Positions 56,252 to 64,000 of a stretch of 64,000 bases of DNA are shown one piece after another. The stretch covers positions 496,001 to 560,000 of the forward strand of contig JAXLYE010000001.1 of assembly GCA_046351595.1 (NCBI GenBank). Reading direction: 5' to 3'. The notes under the pieces are model-generated. The model did not search any database, had not been told where the DNA came from, and saw only the letters and a list, made by a program, of their open reading frames with translations. Source of the DNA: JAXLYE01 sp046351595 (GTDB taxonomy: Bacteria > Myxococcota_A > Polyangia > Palsa-1104 > JAEUJZ01). The position numbers were made by a program, and so were the translations under genes. Position 1 is the first letter of the stretch, and each line of letters opens with the position of its first letter.

Positions 56252-56313
56252 GGCCGCGGGGCGATTGCGACAATCGACTGGTCGGACTGCCTGACAACAG
56301 CAACTGCGAAATG

Positions 56314-56323
56314 TCTACGTAGA
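56314..56323. promoter_or_regulatory. Palindrome TCTACGTAGA
   Basis: A perfect 10-bp palindrome TCTACGTAGA in the AT-rich 259-bp gap between the DUF2330 gene and the pseudokinase at 56511. The same 10 bases occur at 27640-27649 in another gene-free stretch, in this otherwise very GC-rich window. This suggests a protein-binding site; no regulator is known. Confidence 0.3.
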
Positions 56324-56510
56324 TAACACCTGGATTTTGTAGACTAGGCATTAGCGACCTTGGGGCGAATTCAGCCTATATGTAGCCCTTTGCTGCTCAT
56401 CTTCTTACATTGGTCACACCGGGGGGGCCGACCAGCGGTCCAATGCCCGGCGCACCGGGGCGCAGCCGCAGCAGCCAGCTATTCATGAACGCAAAGGCTA
56501 TGAGATAACG

Positions 56511-59306
56511 ATGCCGCCGGTTTCTGATCGTCATGTAGTGCGACAGCTCCTCAAGGAACGATTCCCCAGCGATGAGGAGTTCGACGCGTTCTGTGCAGCC
56601 TGGTTCCGCGATATCGCAGAGCGGTTCGCCCCGGGCATGGATCGCACGCTCAAGACCAACCTGCTGTTCAACGGGGTCGAGCCGGACGTCGTGCTCGAGT
56701 GCATCAGCCGCATGGACCGCGCCGCCGACCCCGGTCGCGCCGCCCCCGGGCTCATCGACGCCGAGGCCGAGGCGTTCCGCAAGCGGGCGCGCGCCGAGGC
56801 CGAGCTGCAGCTCCTCATCTACCACCGCAGCGTCCTTGAGCGCTACGGCGCGGACACCGAAGACATCAATATAAGGATCAAGGACAAGCAAGCAAAGCTC
56901 AGCATTCCGGATATCTATCCGGGAGCCCGATTAGAAGATAAATATATCCTGATTGAAAAAATCGGCGAGGGCAGCCTGGGCAGCGTCTGGCACGCGCAGT
57001 CGCTGCTGCACAGCCCGCGCTACGTCGCCATCAAGCTCGTCACCGGCAAGCCCACCGACAGCGACGTCATCCGCCTCGGGCGGGCGGCCAGCGTCCTCGG
57101 GCGGCTGGCGGCCAGCCCGTACGTGGCGCCGCTGATCGACGGCCCGTGCGAGGTCGGCCCGGACCTGCACTACATCGTCCTTGAGTACCTGGCCGGCGGC
57201 AGCCTGCACGCGCGGCTGCGCCACCCCCGGCTCGCCGGCAGCAGCCAGCGCGACGACGATCCGGTGGCGCAGGAGCGCCTGCGCACGCGGGCCGTGGCGC
57301 TGCGCGCGATCCTGCAGGTCGGCGAGGCGCTGTCCTATGCGCACAGCATGGGGACGACACATCGCAATATCCACCCGGGCAATATCCTGTTTGATGGCCT
57401 GGGGGCGGCAAAAATTACGGACTTTGACTCGGCCCGCACGGCCGATCGACCGCGCAGCGAGGCGTACAGCCACGGGCTGATGCGATATCGCTTCTCGTCT
57501 CCGGAGAAGCGCACGGGCACCGCGCTCATCGATGCGCGCTCCGACGTCTACAGCCTGGGGATGGTGACCCTCGTCTCGCTGATCCTGACCAGCCGGGCGC
57601 GGCCGGTCGACCCGGACTCGCTCGACCTGGCGCCCGAGAGCCTGCGCGGGCTCGTGCAGAAGCTCGACGTGCTGCCCGAGACGCGCGACCTCTTGCTCAA
57701 GGCGGTGTCGCCCGAGCCGGATCGGCGCTTCCGCACGATGAGCGAGTTTTGCACCGAGCTGCAGCGCAGCTGCCAGCACATCCTCGACGCGGCGGACGCG
57801 CTCGGCGCCCAGCCGCCGAACCCGCTGGCGACGACGCTGCGGCGCCTGCCCTCGCTGCCGAGCGCGGAGCCGGCGAGCGGCACGGGCCGGTCGCGGCCGC
57901 CCATGGACCTGCGGCGCACCACGCTGCGCAACTTCCCCTTCCGCTACTCCGGCGCCGACGACGGGCGCACGAGCTCCGAGAGCCAGCGCTCGCAGCCGCC
58001 CAGCGCCAGCTCGAACCCGACCAGCGAGGAGTTCCCGGTGATCCCGCAGGCAGACGGCGCGGCACCGGCCATCGAGGACCCGACCGCGGTCTCGCCGATG
58101 CCGGACGCGCAGTCGTGGGCCGATCTCGTCAGCGACGAGCCGGCCGAGGCGTCGGCGCCCGCGGCGGCACCGGGCTGGGACGCGGCGGAGAGAGACGAGG
58201 CCGCGCCGCCCGCGGCCGCTGGCGCGTTCACTGCCGCTGCGGACGCACCGGCAGCGGCGGACCTTGCGTCCCTGCCGCCCGAGGTGGCGCGGGCCGCCGC
58301 GGCGATGCGACCGGACGAGACCGCGGTGGGCAGCGCCGCACCGGCCGATGGGCCCGCGCCCGTACGGTCCCCGGCCGCGGGCGCGGCGACGGCCGTCCCC
58401 GTCTTCGTCGGCGCGACCGCCTCGGGCAGCGACGCCGACGCGGCCTTCGACACCATGCGCGATGACGCCGTCTGGGTGCCGCGCGGCCTGAGCGTGAGCG
58501 CCCTGCGCCAGCAGCTCGCGGCGTCGCCGATCCTTTCGCTGGCGGTGGTGCTGGCCACGTTCGTCAACCTCATGCTGCTCGGGATCGTGGTCTGGCTGCT
58601 GGGCCGCGGTCCGACGGGCACGGCGCCTGAACCCGAGAGCAAGACGGCGCGGTCACAGCCGGCGGCGCCAACCGTCGTGGCGACACCGGGCCCGGCGCAG
58701 CCCTCGCGCCCGCCGGCCCCTGCGGCCGAACCGAGCCGCCCCGCACCGGCGGCCCCCGCGGCGGCCGCACCGTCCCCCGCTCCCGCGGCCCAGCCGGCGG
58801 CGACTCCAGCAGCGACCGCGCCGGGGGCCACCAGGCCCGCCGCGTCCGCACCGACTGCAGCACCGGCACCCGCTGCCGTCACGGCGCCTCCCGCTCGGCC
58901 GACGGCACCGGCCGCGCCAATCGCGCCCGCCAGCGACGGACCCGGCAAGGCAGCGCCCGAGCCCGCAGGTGCAGCGACCGCGGCGACCGCGGCGACCGCG
59001 GCGGCTCCGGCCAAGCCCAAGGTCACGCGCCAACTGTGTGTCGCCTCGGATCCTGGCGCCGCCGAGGTCTTCGTCGACAACAAGAACCTGGGCAAGACGC
59101 CCGGCGAGCAGTCGGCGCCGCGCTGCATCAGCGTCCCCGCCGCCAAGTTCACGCTGCGGCTGCGCCGCGACGGCTACAAGCCCTTCGTCTTCGGTGTGAC
59201 GCGCGACTCGGCGTGGGTGACGCAGACCGACAAGGCCAAGGGCGAGCAGCGCCAGGTCATCGTCATCACCCCGAAGCTCTCGCCGGAGGCACCGGCGAAC
59301 CCTTGA
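56511..59306 (+). CDS. Pseudokinase with N-terminal death-like domain, TM and PEGA-like tail
   Basis: 931 residues. Residues 1-90 (LLKERFPSDEEFDAFCAAWF, GMDRTLKTNLLFNGVEPDVV) match, by eye, the small helical adaptor (effector-associated/death-like) domains found on myxobacterial signalling proteins. The kinase domain (about 135-415) has GEGSLGSVW and VAIKLV, but HRD reads HRN (THRNIHPGN, about 283) and DFG reads DFD (about 303), so phosphotransfer is doubtful. A long Pro/Ala/Ser-rich region follows, one transmembrane helix (about 673-697, LSLAVVLATFVNLMLLGIVV) and a PEGA-like domain (about 842-931, DPGAAEVFVDNKNLGKTPGE). Patches near 56860-56960 and 57350-57430 are much more A/T-rich than the rest. 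Confidence 0.85.
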   Translation: MPPVSDRHVVRQLLKERFPSDEEFDAFCAAWFRDIAERFAPGMDRTLKTNLLFNGVEPDVVLECISRMDRAADPGRAAPGLIDAEAEAFRKRARAEAELQLLIYHRSVLERYGADTEDINIRIKDKQAKLSIPDIYPGARLEDKYILIEKIGEGSLGSVWHAQSLLHSPRYVAIKLVTGKPTDSDVIRLGRAASVLGRLAASPYVAPLIDGPCEVGPDLHYIVLEYLAGGSLHARLRHPRLAGSSQRDDDPVAQERLRTRAVALRAILQVGEALSYAHSMGTTHRNIHPGNILFDGLGAAKITDFDSARTADRPRSEAYSHGLMRYRFSSPEKRTGTALIDARSDVYSLGMVTLVSLILTSRARPVDPDSLDLAPESLRGLVQKLDVLPETRDLLLKAVSPEPDRRFRTMSEFCTELQRSCQHILDAADALGAQPPNPLATTLRRLPSLPSAEPASGTGRSRPPMDLRRTTLRNFPFRYSGADDGRTSSESQRSQPPSASSNPTSEEFPVIPQADGAAPAIEDPTAVSPMPDAQSWADLVSDEPAEASAPAAAPGWDAAERDEAAPPAAAGAFTAAADAPAAADLASLPPEVARAAAAMRPDETAVGSAAPADGPAPVRSPAAGAATAVPVFVGATASGSDADAAFDTMRDDAVWVPRGLSVSALRQQLAASPILSLAVVLATFVNLMLLGIVVWLLGRGPTGTAPEPESKTARSQPAAPTVVATPGPAQPSRPPAPAAEPSRPAPAAPAAAAPSPAPAAQPAATPAATAPGATRPAASAPTAAPAPAAVTAPPARPTAPAAPIAPASDGPGKAAPEPAGAATAATAATAAAPAKPKVTRQLCVASDPGAAEVFVDNKNLGKTPGEQSAPRCISVPAAKFTLRLRRDGYKPFVFGVTRDSAWVTQTDKAKGEQRQVIVITPKLSPEAPANP

Positions 59307-59489
59307 ATTCTGGTTCCCGCGGGAGCCGACCCGCGGAGCCGACCTGCAAAAGCCAGCCTGCGTGCGAAGGTCTGCGTGCCGGGTCCAATCGCGCGCTCCG
59401 GTGTGCACAGATCACGCGGCGCACCAAGTCGTGGCATCGGGATGGACCCTGCCCTTCCGCACGCGGTATGTTGAAGCCTGAGACAGGTG

Positions 59490-61109
59490 ATGTCGCAGCC
59501 CGCCGCCGCCCCCCAGCGCCCTGCCCGCGCCCCAGCCCGCAGCGCCCGCTCGTCGTGGCTGACCGACTGGACGGGCATCATCGTGGTGTTCATCCTCTGG
59601 CTCGGCCTGCTGGTGCTGACGGTGCACAACGTCGTCATCCCGCACACGGCGCTGCAGCAGTGGCCGGCCTGGCTGCCGCTGCTCGGCGGCATCCGCTCGA
59701 CGGCGGGGACGGGAGAGGCGGCGCTCGCCGAGGCGGCGTTCACGCTGCCGCACGGTGAGCCGGGCCTGGCGCTCGGGCTGGTGGCGCTGGCCGCGACGCC
59801 GCTCCTGTTGTCGTTCGGTGCGGCGCTCATCGCCAAGTGGCAGCAGTCGCCGCGCGCGCGCCAGCGCTTCTCGCCCGAGCGCGAGAAGGACTCGCCGCAG
59901 TGGACCGAGCGGGAGCGCGCCTGGAAGCGCGAGAGCGCGGAGCGCATCTGTCACCTCTGGGTGCTCGAGGCCAAGCGCTCGCTCCAGGCGCAGCACCGGA
60001 TGACCCAGCACGCCTGCCTGTTCGGCTTCGCGGTCTCGGCGGTGGTCAGCTGGAGCGTCATCCTCAACAACAGCCCCAGCATCAGCGTGCAGGTGCGCAT
60101 GATGGCGGTCGCCGCCGCCGCCGCCGCCGTCACCTCGTTCGTGCTGTCGTTCGGGCGCATCTCGGTGCGCGCCTCGATCCGCGACACCAGCGCGCGCATG
60201 TTCGCGCACGCGCTGCGGGCGGTGATCACCTCGGTGCTGGCGGTGCTGCTCCTCAGCACGCTCCTTTGGCACAACCACGCCGCGGCGGAAGCGGGCAAGG
60301 ACCCCAAGGACAACCGGGACCACGCGGTGCTCAGCGAGCAGCCGCTCAAGAACCCGTCGAGCTTCCTCATGATGGGCCTCCTGATCGCGCTCATCGGCGA
60401 GAGCGTGCTCGGTCAGCTGACGTCGCGCGCGGCCAGCGCCCTGAACCTCACGGCGCCGCGCACGTCCGAGAGCGGGCCGGGGCTGTCCAGCATCGAGGGC
60501 CTGAGCGAGCACGACATCCTGCGCCTGGGCGAGGAGGGCATCGACTCGCTGCACGCGCTGGCGATGGCCTCGACCGCGTACCTTTACTTCAGCACCCCGT
60601 ACACGCTGCAGCGGATCTGCGACTGGCAGGATCAGGCGCTGCTCATCACCAACGTCGGATTCGCCAAGGCGCAGTCGTGCCGCGAGAAGCTGATGATCCG
60701 CGGCTGCATCGATCTGCAGCGCAAGGCCGACTTCCTGATCTCGGCGGCCCGCCCGCGCCGGCCGCGCAGCGACGGGGCACAGACCCCAGGCTGCCGCTGC
60801 GAGTGCGCCGCGAAGGCCGCGCCGCCGGCCGCCAGCAGCACCGCCGGCAGCAACACCAGCAGCACCGCCGCCAGCAGCACCGCCAGCAGCACCAGCAGCA
60901 CCGCCGGCGACTCCGCCAAGAAGCCCGAAGCCGACGACGTCAGCGCCGAGAACGAGAAGGTCTTCGAGATCATCCGCAGCTCGCTCGGCTTCATCTCGAT
61001 CGAGCAGGCGCGCGAGTCGCTGTTCCCGCTGGCGCACGACGAGACGGTGCGCCGCCTGCGCATCTACGAGCGCGGCTCCGTCGTGGAAGAGAGCCTGCTG
61101 GAGACCTGA
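59490..61109 (+). CDS. Polytopic membrane protein with C-terminal helical domain
   Basis: 539 residues (ATG 59490; a GTG one codon earlier is equally possible). Transmembrane helices lie near 27-48 (GIIVVFILWLGLLVLTVHNV), 90-110, 170-190, 205-222, 245-262 and 297-315. The cytosolic tail has a helix-hairpin-helix-like segment (IEGLSEHDILRLGEEGIDSL, STPYTLQRICDWQDQALL). After it comes a Ser/Thr/Ala low-complexity stretch (about 447-473), and then a C-terminal helical part. No known family was recognised. It lies about 180 bp after the pseudokinase on the same strand, and could be its membrane partner. Confidence 0.75.
   Translation: MSQPAAAPQRPARAPARSARSSWLTDWTGIIVVFILWLGLLVLTVHNVVIPHTALQQWPAWLPLLGGIRSTAGTGEAALAEAAFTLPHGEPGLALGLVALAATPLLLSFGAALIAKWQQSPRARQRFSPEREKDSPQWTERERAWKRESAERICHLWVLEAKRSLQAQHRMTQHACLFGFAVSAVVSWSVILNNSPSISVQVRMMAVAAAAAAVTSFVLSFGRISVRASIRDTSARMFAHALRAVITSVLAVLLLSTLLWHNHAAAEAGKDPKDNRDHAVLSEQPLKNPSSFLMMGLLIALIGESVLGQLTSRAASALNLTAPRTSESGPGLSSIEGLSEHDILRLGEEGIDSLHALAMASTAYLYFSTPYTLQRICDWQDQALLITNVGFAKAQSCREKLMIRGCIDLQRKADFLISAARPRRPRSDGAQTPGCRCECAAKAAPPAASSTAGSNTSSTAASSTASSTSSTAGDSAKKPEADDVSAENEKVFEIIRSSLGFISIEQARESLFPLAHDETVRRLRIYERGSVVEESLLET
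60834..60908 (+). repeat. Low-complexity AGCAGCACC repeats
   Basis: Imperfect repeats of AGCAGCACC / GCCAGCAGC encode a Ser/Thr/Ala stretch in the tail of the membrane protein at 59490-61109. The period is a multiple of three, so the frame is kept when copy number changes. Confidence 0.7.
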
Positions 61110-61174
61110 GCGGCGGCGCTCGCGCTGCGCTTGCGCGGCCGTGGCCCGTGGTACCTTCCGCGCGGAAGGTGGCC

Positions 61175-63199
61175 ATGAAACTGCCCTGCACGATCCGCGC
61201 GCTGTCGCTTGCGTCCTCGCTGCTCATCTCTGTGGCCGGCTGCTCGCCCGACGAGGTGGTGCCCGACGATCCGGACGCGACGGACCGGACGCCGCTGCCG
61301 CCGCTCGCGATCCCGGCGGGCTGCAACCCCATCGCCTCCGAGCACGACTGCCTGCTGCCCTACCCGTCGGACTTCTTCCTGGTCGCGGACGCGAAGATGC
61401 CGAGCGGCCGGCGCGTGCAGCTCACCGAGGCGGCGCGGCCGCGCACGCGCAAGGGCGAGCCGTACGACTTCACGCTGACGCACCCCGTCGACGGCTTCTC
61501 GCACCACCAGCCGATCGTCGCCTACTTCACCAAGGGAGTGAGCACCGCGGGCGTGCCGTTCCACACCGACGATCCGGCAAAGAGCCTCTTGCCGACCAGC
61601 AAGGTGCTGCTGCTCGATGCCGAGACCGGGCAGCCGGTGCCGGCGTGGGCCGAGGTCGATATGAACACCACCGAGCCGTCGGAGCAGGCGCTGATCGTGC
61701 GCTCGCTGGTGCGGCTCAAGAACGCGCGCCGCTACATCGTCGCGCTGCAGGGCCTCAACGAGCCGAGCCGCGATGGCAGCGCCGGTGCGGTCCTTCCCGC
61801 GCCGGCCGGCTTCGCGCGCATCCGCGACAAGCGCACCGGCGGCGACCCGGTGCTCGAGCCGCTCGCCGCGCGCTACGAGCGCGAGATCTTCCCCGCGCTC
61901 GCCCGCCTCGGCGTCGAGCGCAGCCGGCTGCAGCTGGTGTGGGACTTTACGACCAGCAGCGAGGACGTGAACACGCGCGACCTGCTCGACCTGCGCGCGG
62001 ACCTTCTGCCGAAGCTTGAGGCCAAGCCGCCGGCCGTGCACATCTCGTCGCTGATCGAGTACACCAAGGCCGTCAACGACAGCGTCTGGCTGCGCATCGA
62101 GGGCACGATCCGCGTGCCGCTCTACCTCGAGAGCACCGCGGTCGGCGCGCCGCTGCACCGCGATGCGAGCGGCCGGGTCGCGCAGAACGGCGAGGCCGAG
62201 GTGCCGTTTTTGCTGCAGGTCCCGCACAGCGCCAACCCCGAGAGCGCCGCCTTCGAGCCGGCGCGCATCCTCGAGTACGGCCACGGCTTCTTCGGCCTGC
62301 GCGAGGAGATCAACTACGGCTTCATGCGCGGCTACGCCAACGAGCAGCGCTACATCACCGCCGCCGTCGACTGGTGGGGCATGAGCGAGCCGGATCTCGA
62401 TCAGGTGCTCGCCGACTCGCTGCAGAAGCCGGGCACCGCCTTCGACTTCGTCGACCGGCTGCAGCAGGCGATGGCGAACATGATCGCGCTGTCGTACGCG
62501 ATCAAGGGCCCGCTCACGCAGCAGCCCGAGCTCATGCGCTTCGGCAAGCTGCTCTACGATCCGGCGAAGCTCTACTACTACGGCATCAGCCAGGGCGCGA
62601 TCTTCGGCGTCACCATGCTCAGCGTGAACCCGCTGCTCGACCGCGCCGCGCTCGGTGTCGGCGGCGGGCCGTACTCGCTGATGATGTCGCGCTCGGCCAG
62701 CTACGCAGAGCTCTACACCCTGCTCACCGCGATCCTGCCCAACCCGCTCGCGGTCACCAAGTTCATCACGCTCAGCCAGAGCACCTGGGACCGCGTCGAT
62801 CCGATGACGTACGCGCCGCGCCTGTTGCACGACAGCTACCCCAAGAGCCCCGCGAACCGCCACGTGCTGATGCAGATCGGCATCGGCGATCACTCGGTCA
62901 ACAACCTGGCGAGCCACCTGGTCGCGCGCGCGGTCGGCATCCCGCTGCTCGATCCGGCGCCGCAGCCGATCTGGGGCCTGGACAAGGCGGCGCCGCCGAC
63001 GGACGACGCGCTGGTCGTCGTCGACTTCAACCTGACGACGCTGCCCGGCGTCTACAACCGCATCCCGACCAAGGACGAGACCAACAACGTCCACGAGGGC
63101 GTGCGCCGCAGCGCCAAGATCAAGCAGCAGCTCGACCTGTTCTTCCAGCCGAGCGGCACCATCCAGAACACCTGCAGCGGCGCCTGCAACCCCGACTGA
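61175..63199 (+). CDS. Alpha/beta-hydrolase-like lipoprotein
   Basis: 674 residues from the ATG at 61175 (GGAAGGTGG upstream). A signal peptide and lipobox (SVAGC) anchor it to a membrane outside the cytoplasm. The N-terminal region (CLLPYPSDFFLVADAKMPSG) resembles that of large bacterial surface lipases of the VolA/Pla-1 type. A nucleophile elbow YYGISQGAIFG (G-x-S-x-G, Ser about 473) is present, with a candidate acid/His later (IGIGDHSVNN). It is therefore a likely esterase or lipase acting outside the cytoplasm, but the family assignment is tentative. It converges on the ATP-grasp gene with 10 bp between stops. Confidence 0.75.
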   Translation: MKLPCTIRALSLASSLLISVAGCSPDEVVPDDPDATDRTPLPPLAIPAGCNPIASEHDCLLPYPSDFFLVADAKMPSGRRVQLTEAARPRTRKGEPYDFTLTHPVDGFSHHQPIVAYFTKGVSTAGVPFHTDDPAKSLLPTSKVLLLDAETGQPVPAWAEVDMNTTEPSEQALIVRSLVRLKNARRYIVALQGLNEPSRDGSAGAVLPAPAGFARIRDKRTGGDPVLEPLAARYEREIFPALARLGVERSRLQLVWDFTTSSEDVNTRDLLDLRADLLPKLEAKPPAVHISSLIEYTKAVNDSVWLRIEGTIRVPLYLESTAVGAPLHRDASGRVAQNGEAEVPFLLQVPHSANPESAAFEPARILEYGHGFFGLREEINYGFMRGYANEQRYITAAVDWWGMSEPDLDQVLADSLQKPGTAFDFVDRLQQAMANMIALSYAIKGPLTQQPELMRFGKLLYDPAKLYYYGISQGAIFGVTMLSVNPLLDRAALGVGGGPYSLMMSRSASYAELYTLLTAILPNPLAVTKFITLSQSTWDRVDPMTYAPRLLHDSYPKSPANRHVLMQIGIGDHSVNNLASHLVARAVGIPLLDPAPQPIWGLDKAAPPTDDALVVVDFNLTTLPGVYNRIPTKDETNNVHEGVRRSAKIKQQLDLFFQPSGTIQNTCSGACNPD

Positions 63200-63209
63200 G
63201 AGAGCGCGC

Positions 63210-64000
63210 TCAGGTCCGCAGCGCCGCCAGCACCGCGTCGCAGAAGCGCAAGGGCGCGTCCGCGTCCGCGTCACTCAGGAACAGGCAGGGCTCGATCAGC
63301 TCGAGCTCGACGAGCCGCAGGCGCCCGTCGCGCACGAAGCCGTCGACGCGCGCGTAGACGAGCGGGCCGGGCGCGGCGCGCACCGCGGCGCGGGCCTGCG
63401 CAACGAGCTCGGGCGGCGGCTCGGCGCGGTGCACGGTGGCGCCGTGATCCGGCTGGGAGCGGAAGTCGCCGGGCCTTGGGACCTTGCGGACGGCGTGCGA
63501 GAGCTCACCGCCGAAGAACAGCAGCGACCACTCGCCCTGCTGCGGGATCTCGTCGAAGAACGGCTGCAGAAGGAGCCCCGAGCGCGCGAGGATCTCGTCG
63601 GCGAGCGCCAGCACCTCGGCGTCGGGCGGGCCGGCGGCGACCCGCGTGCGCTGCGAGTTCGCCGAGATCGTCGGCTTGAGCACGTAGCGCCAGCTCGGCG
63701 AAGAGGAGCCGAGCCGCGCGACCTCCGCCGCCAGATCCGGCCGGCTGCCGCGCGGAAAGTGCGCGAGCTCGGCGACGTCCACACCGGCCTCGCGCAGCGC
63801 CACCAGGTAGGACTTGTCGAGGTTCCAGCGCAGCACCTCGGGCGGGTTGAGCAGCCGCGCCCCGGACGCGACCAGCCGATCGATAAATGCCAGGAAACCG
63901 TCCGGATCCTCGTGGTACCCCCAGCAGCCGAGCGGCAGCACCGCGTCGTATCCGCAGAGGTCCGCGCCGGCCGCAGCCGCTCCGCCGCAGGCTCCGTCCA
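63210..64000 (-). CDS. ATP-grasp protein (RimK/glutathione-synthetase-like), cut by window edge
   Basis: The last 262 or so residues are visible; the start lies beyond the right edge, since the frame stays open to 64000 (DLCGYDAVLPLGCWGYHEDP). The sequence follows ATP-grasp ligases of the COG0189 type: LLNPPEVLRWNLDKSYLVAL, then the ATP-lysine region YVLKPTISANSQRTRV, LLQPFFDEIPQQGEWSLLFF and the acidic metal-binding LVYARVDGFVRDGRLRLVEL with ELIEP. Such enzymes join a carboxylate to an amine using ATP; the substrate is unknown. It converges on the hydrolase-like lipoprotein. Confidence 0.88.
   Translation of the reverse strand, partial: DGACGGAAAAGADLCGYDAVLPLGCWGYHEDPDGFLAFIDRLVASGARLLNPPEVLRWNLDKSYLVALREAGVDVAELAHFPRGSRPDLAAEVARLGSSSPSWRYVLKPTISANSQRTRVAAGPPDAEVLALADEILARSGLLLQPFFDEIPQQGEWSLLFFGGELSHAVRKVPRPGDFRSQPDHGATVHRAEPPPELVAQARAAVRAAPGPLVYARVDGFVRDGRLRLVELELIEPCLFLSDADADAPLRFCDAVLAALRT

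Noticed and set aside
59837..61174. A long N-terminal extension of the hydrolase-like lipoprotein
   Set aside because: The open frame continues upstream through the membrane-protein gene in another frame, but the signal peptide and ribosome site at 61175 mark the real start.

Overview
The window is very GC-rich, gene-dense bacterial DNA. It reads most naturally as a chromosomal segment of a Myxococcota (Polyangia-like) bacterium. The evidence is the mix of families: several Hanks-type Ser/Thr kinases with C-terminal membrane anchors or PEGA-like domains, a kinase/ATPase/TPR giant, many lipoproteins with an obvious lipobox, a DUF2330 protein, a paired DUF1552 / DUF1592-type protein set, FG-GAP and M4-protease lipoproteins, and a 1,713-residue TPR protein. 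This placement is inference from gene content; no rRNA or other marker gene is present. I see no insertion sequence, prophage, CRISPR array, rRNA or tRNA.

Layout. 1-8.5 kb: the start of a Ser/Thr kinase (truncated by the left edge), a divergent Rieske oxygenase, a VanX-type dipeptidase, a lipoprotein made of tandem twin-CX3C repeats, a glutathione S-transferase, then a leftward kinase / TPR / lipoprotein operon and a pentapeptide-repeat protein. 8.5-20.5 kb: an unidentified protein opening MCCFS, a large FG-GAP lipoprotein, an M4 metalloprotease lipoprotein, a leftward operon (DUF1592-type c-heme lipoprotein, DUF1552 Tat protein, YfhO-like membrane protein, small membrane protein), and a DsbA-fold protein without its CXXC. 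20.5-29.3 kb: a degenerate SIR2-like/TPR giant, a divergent small protein plus cyclophilin ending in a perfect hairpin, a 42-bp minisatellite and a coiled-coil protein.

29.3-43 kb: a divergent pair of related XRE regulators, one fused to an EgtD-like methyltransferase; a rightward sugar-oxidation operon (zwf-opcA-pgl-glk); an NhaR-like LysR regulator; and, divergent from it, a three-gene type I secretion-like operon (ABC, HlyD, TolC) whose ABC protein has lost its key ATPase residues. 43-64 kb: a leftward operon of a divergent Hsp70, an HPD-less J-like protein and a membrane protein; two cell-envelope proteins; a Nudix hydrolase overlapping tail to tail with a 1,357-residue pseudokinase/ATPase; a DUF2330 protein; a pseudokinase with a death-like N-terminal domain and a PEGA-like tail; a polytopic membrane protein; an alpha/beta-hydrolase-like lipoprotein; and a truncated ATP-grasp protein.

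A theme runs through the window: enzyme folds with their catalytic residues gone (two pseudokinases, an ABC ATPase, a DsbA fold, a SIR2-like domain, a J-like domain). The best leads for something undescribed are the catalytically dead ABC/HlyD/TolC operon, the XRE-methyltransferase locus, the Hsp70 / HPD-less J-like / membrane operon, the death-like-domain pseudokinase and the twin-CX3C lipoprotein. All functional statements are made by eye from motifs, with no database search.
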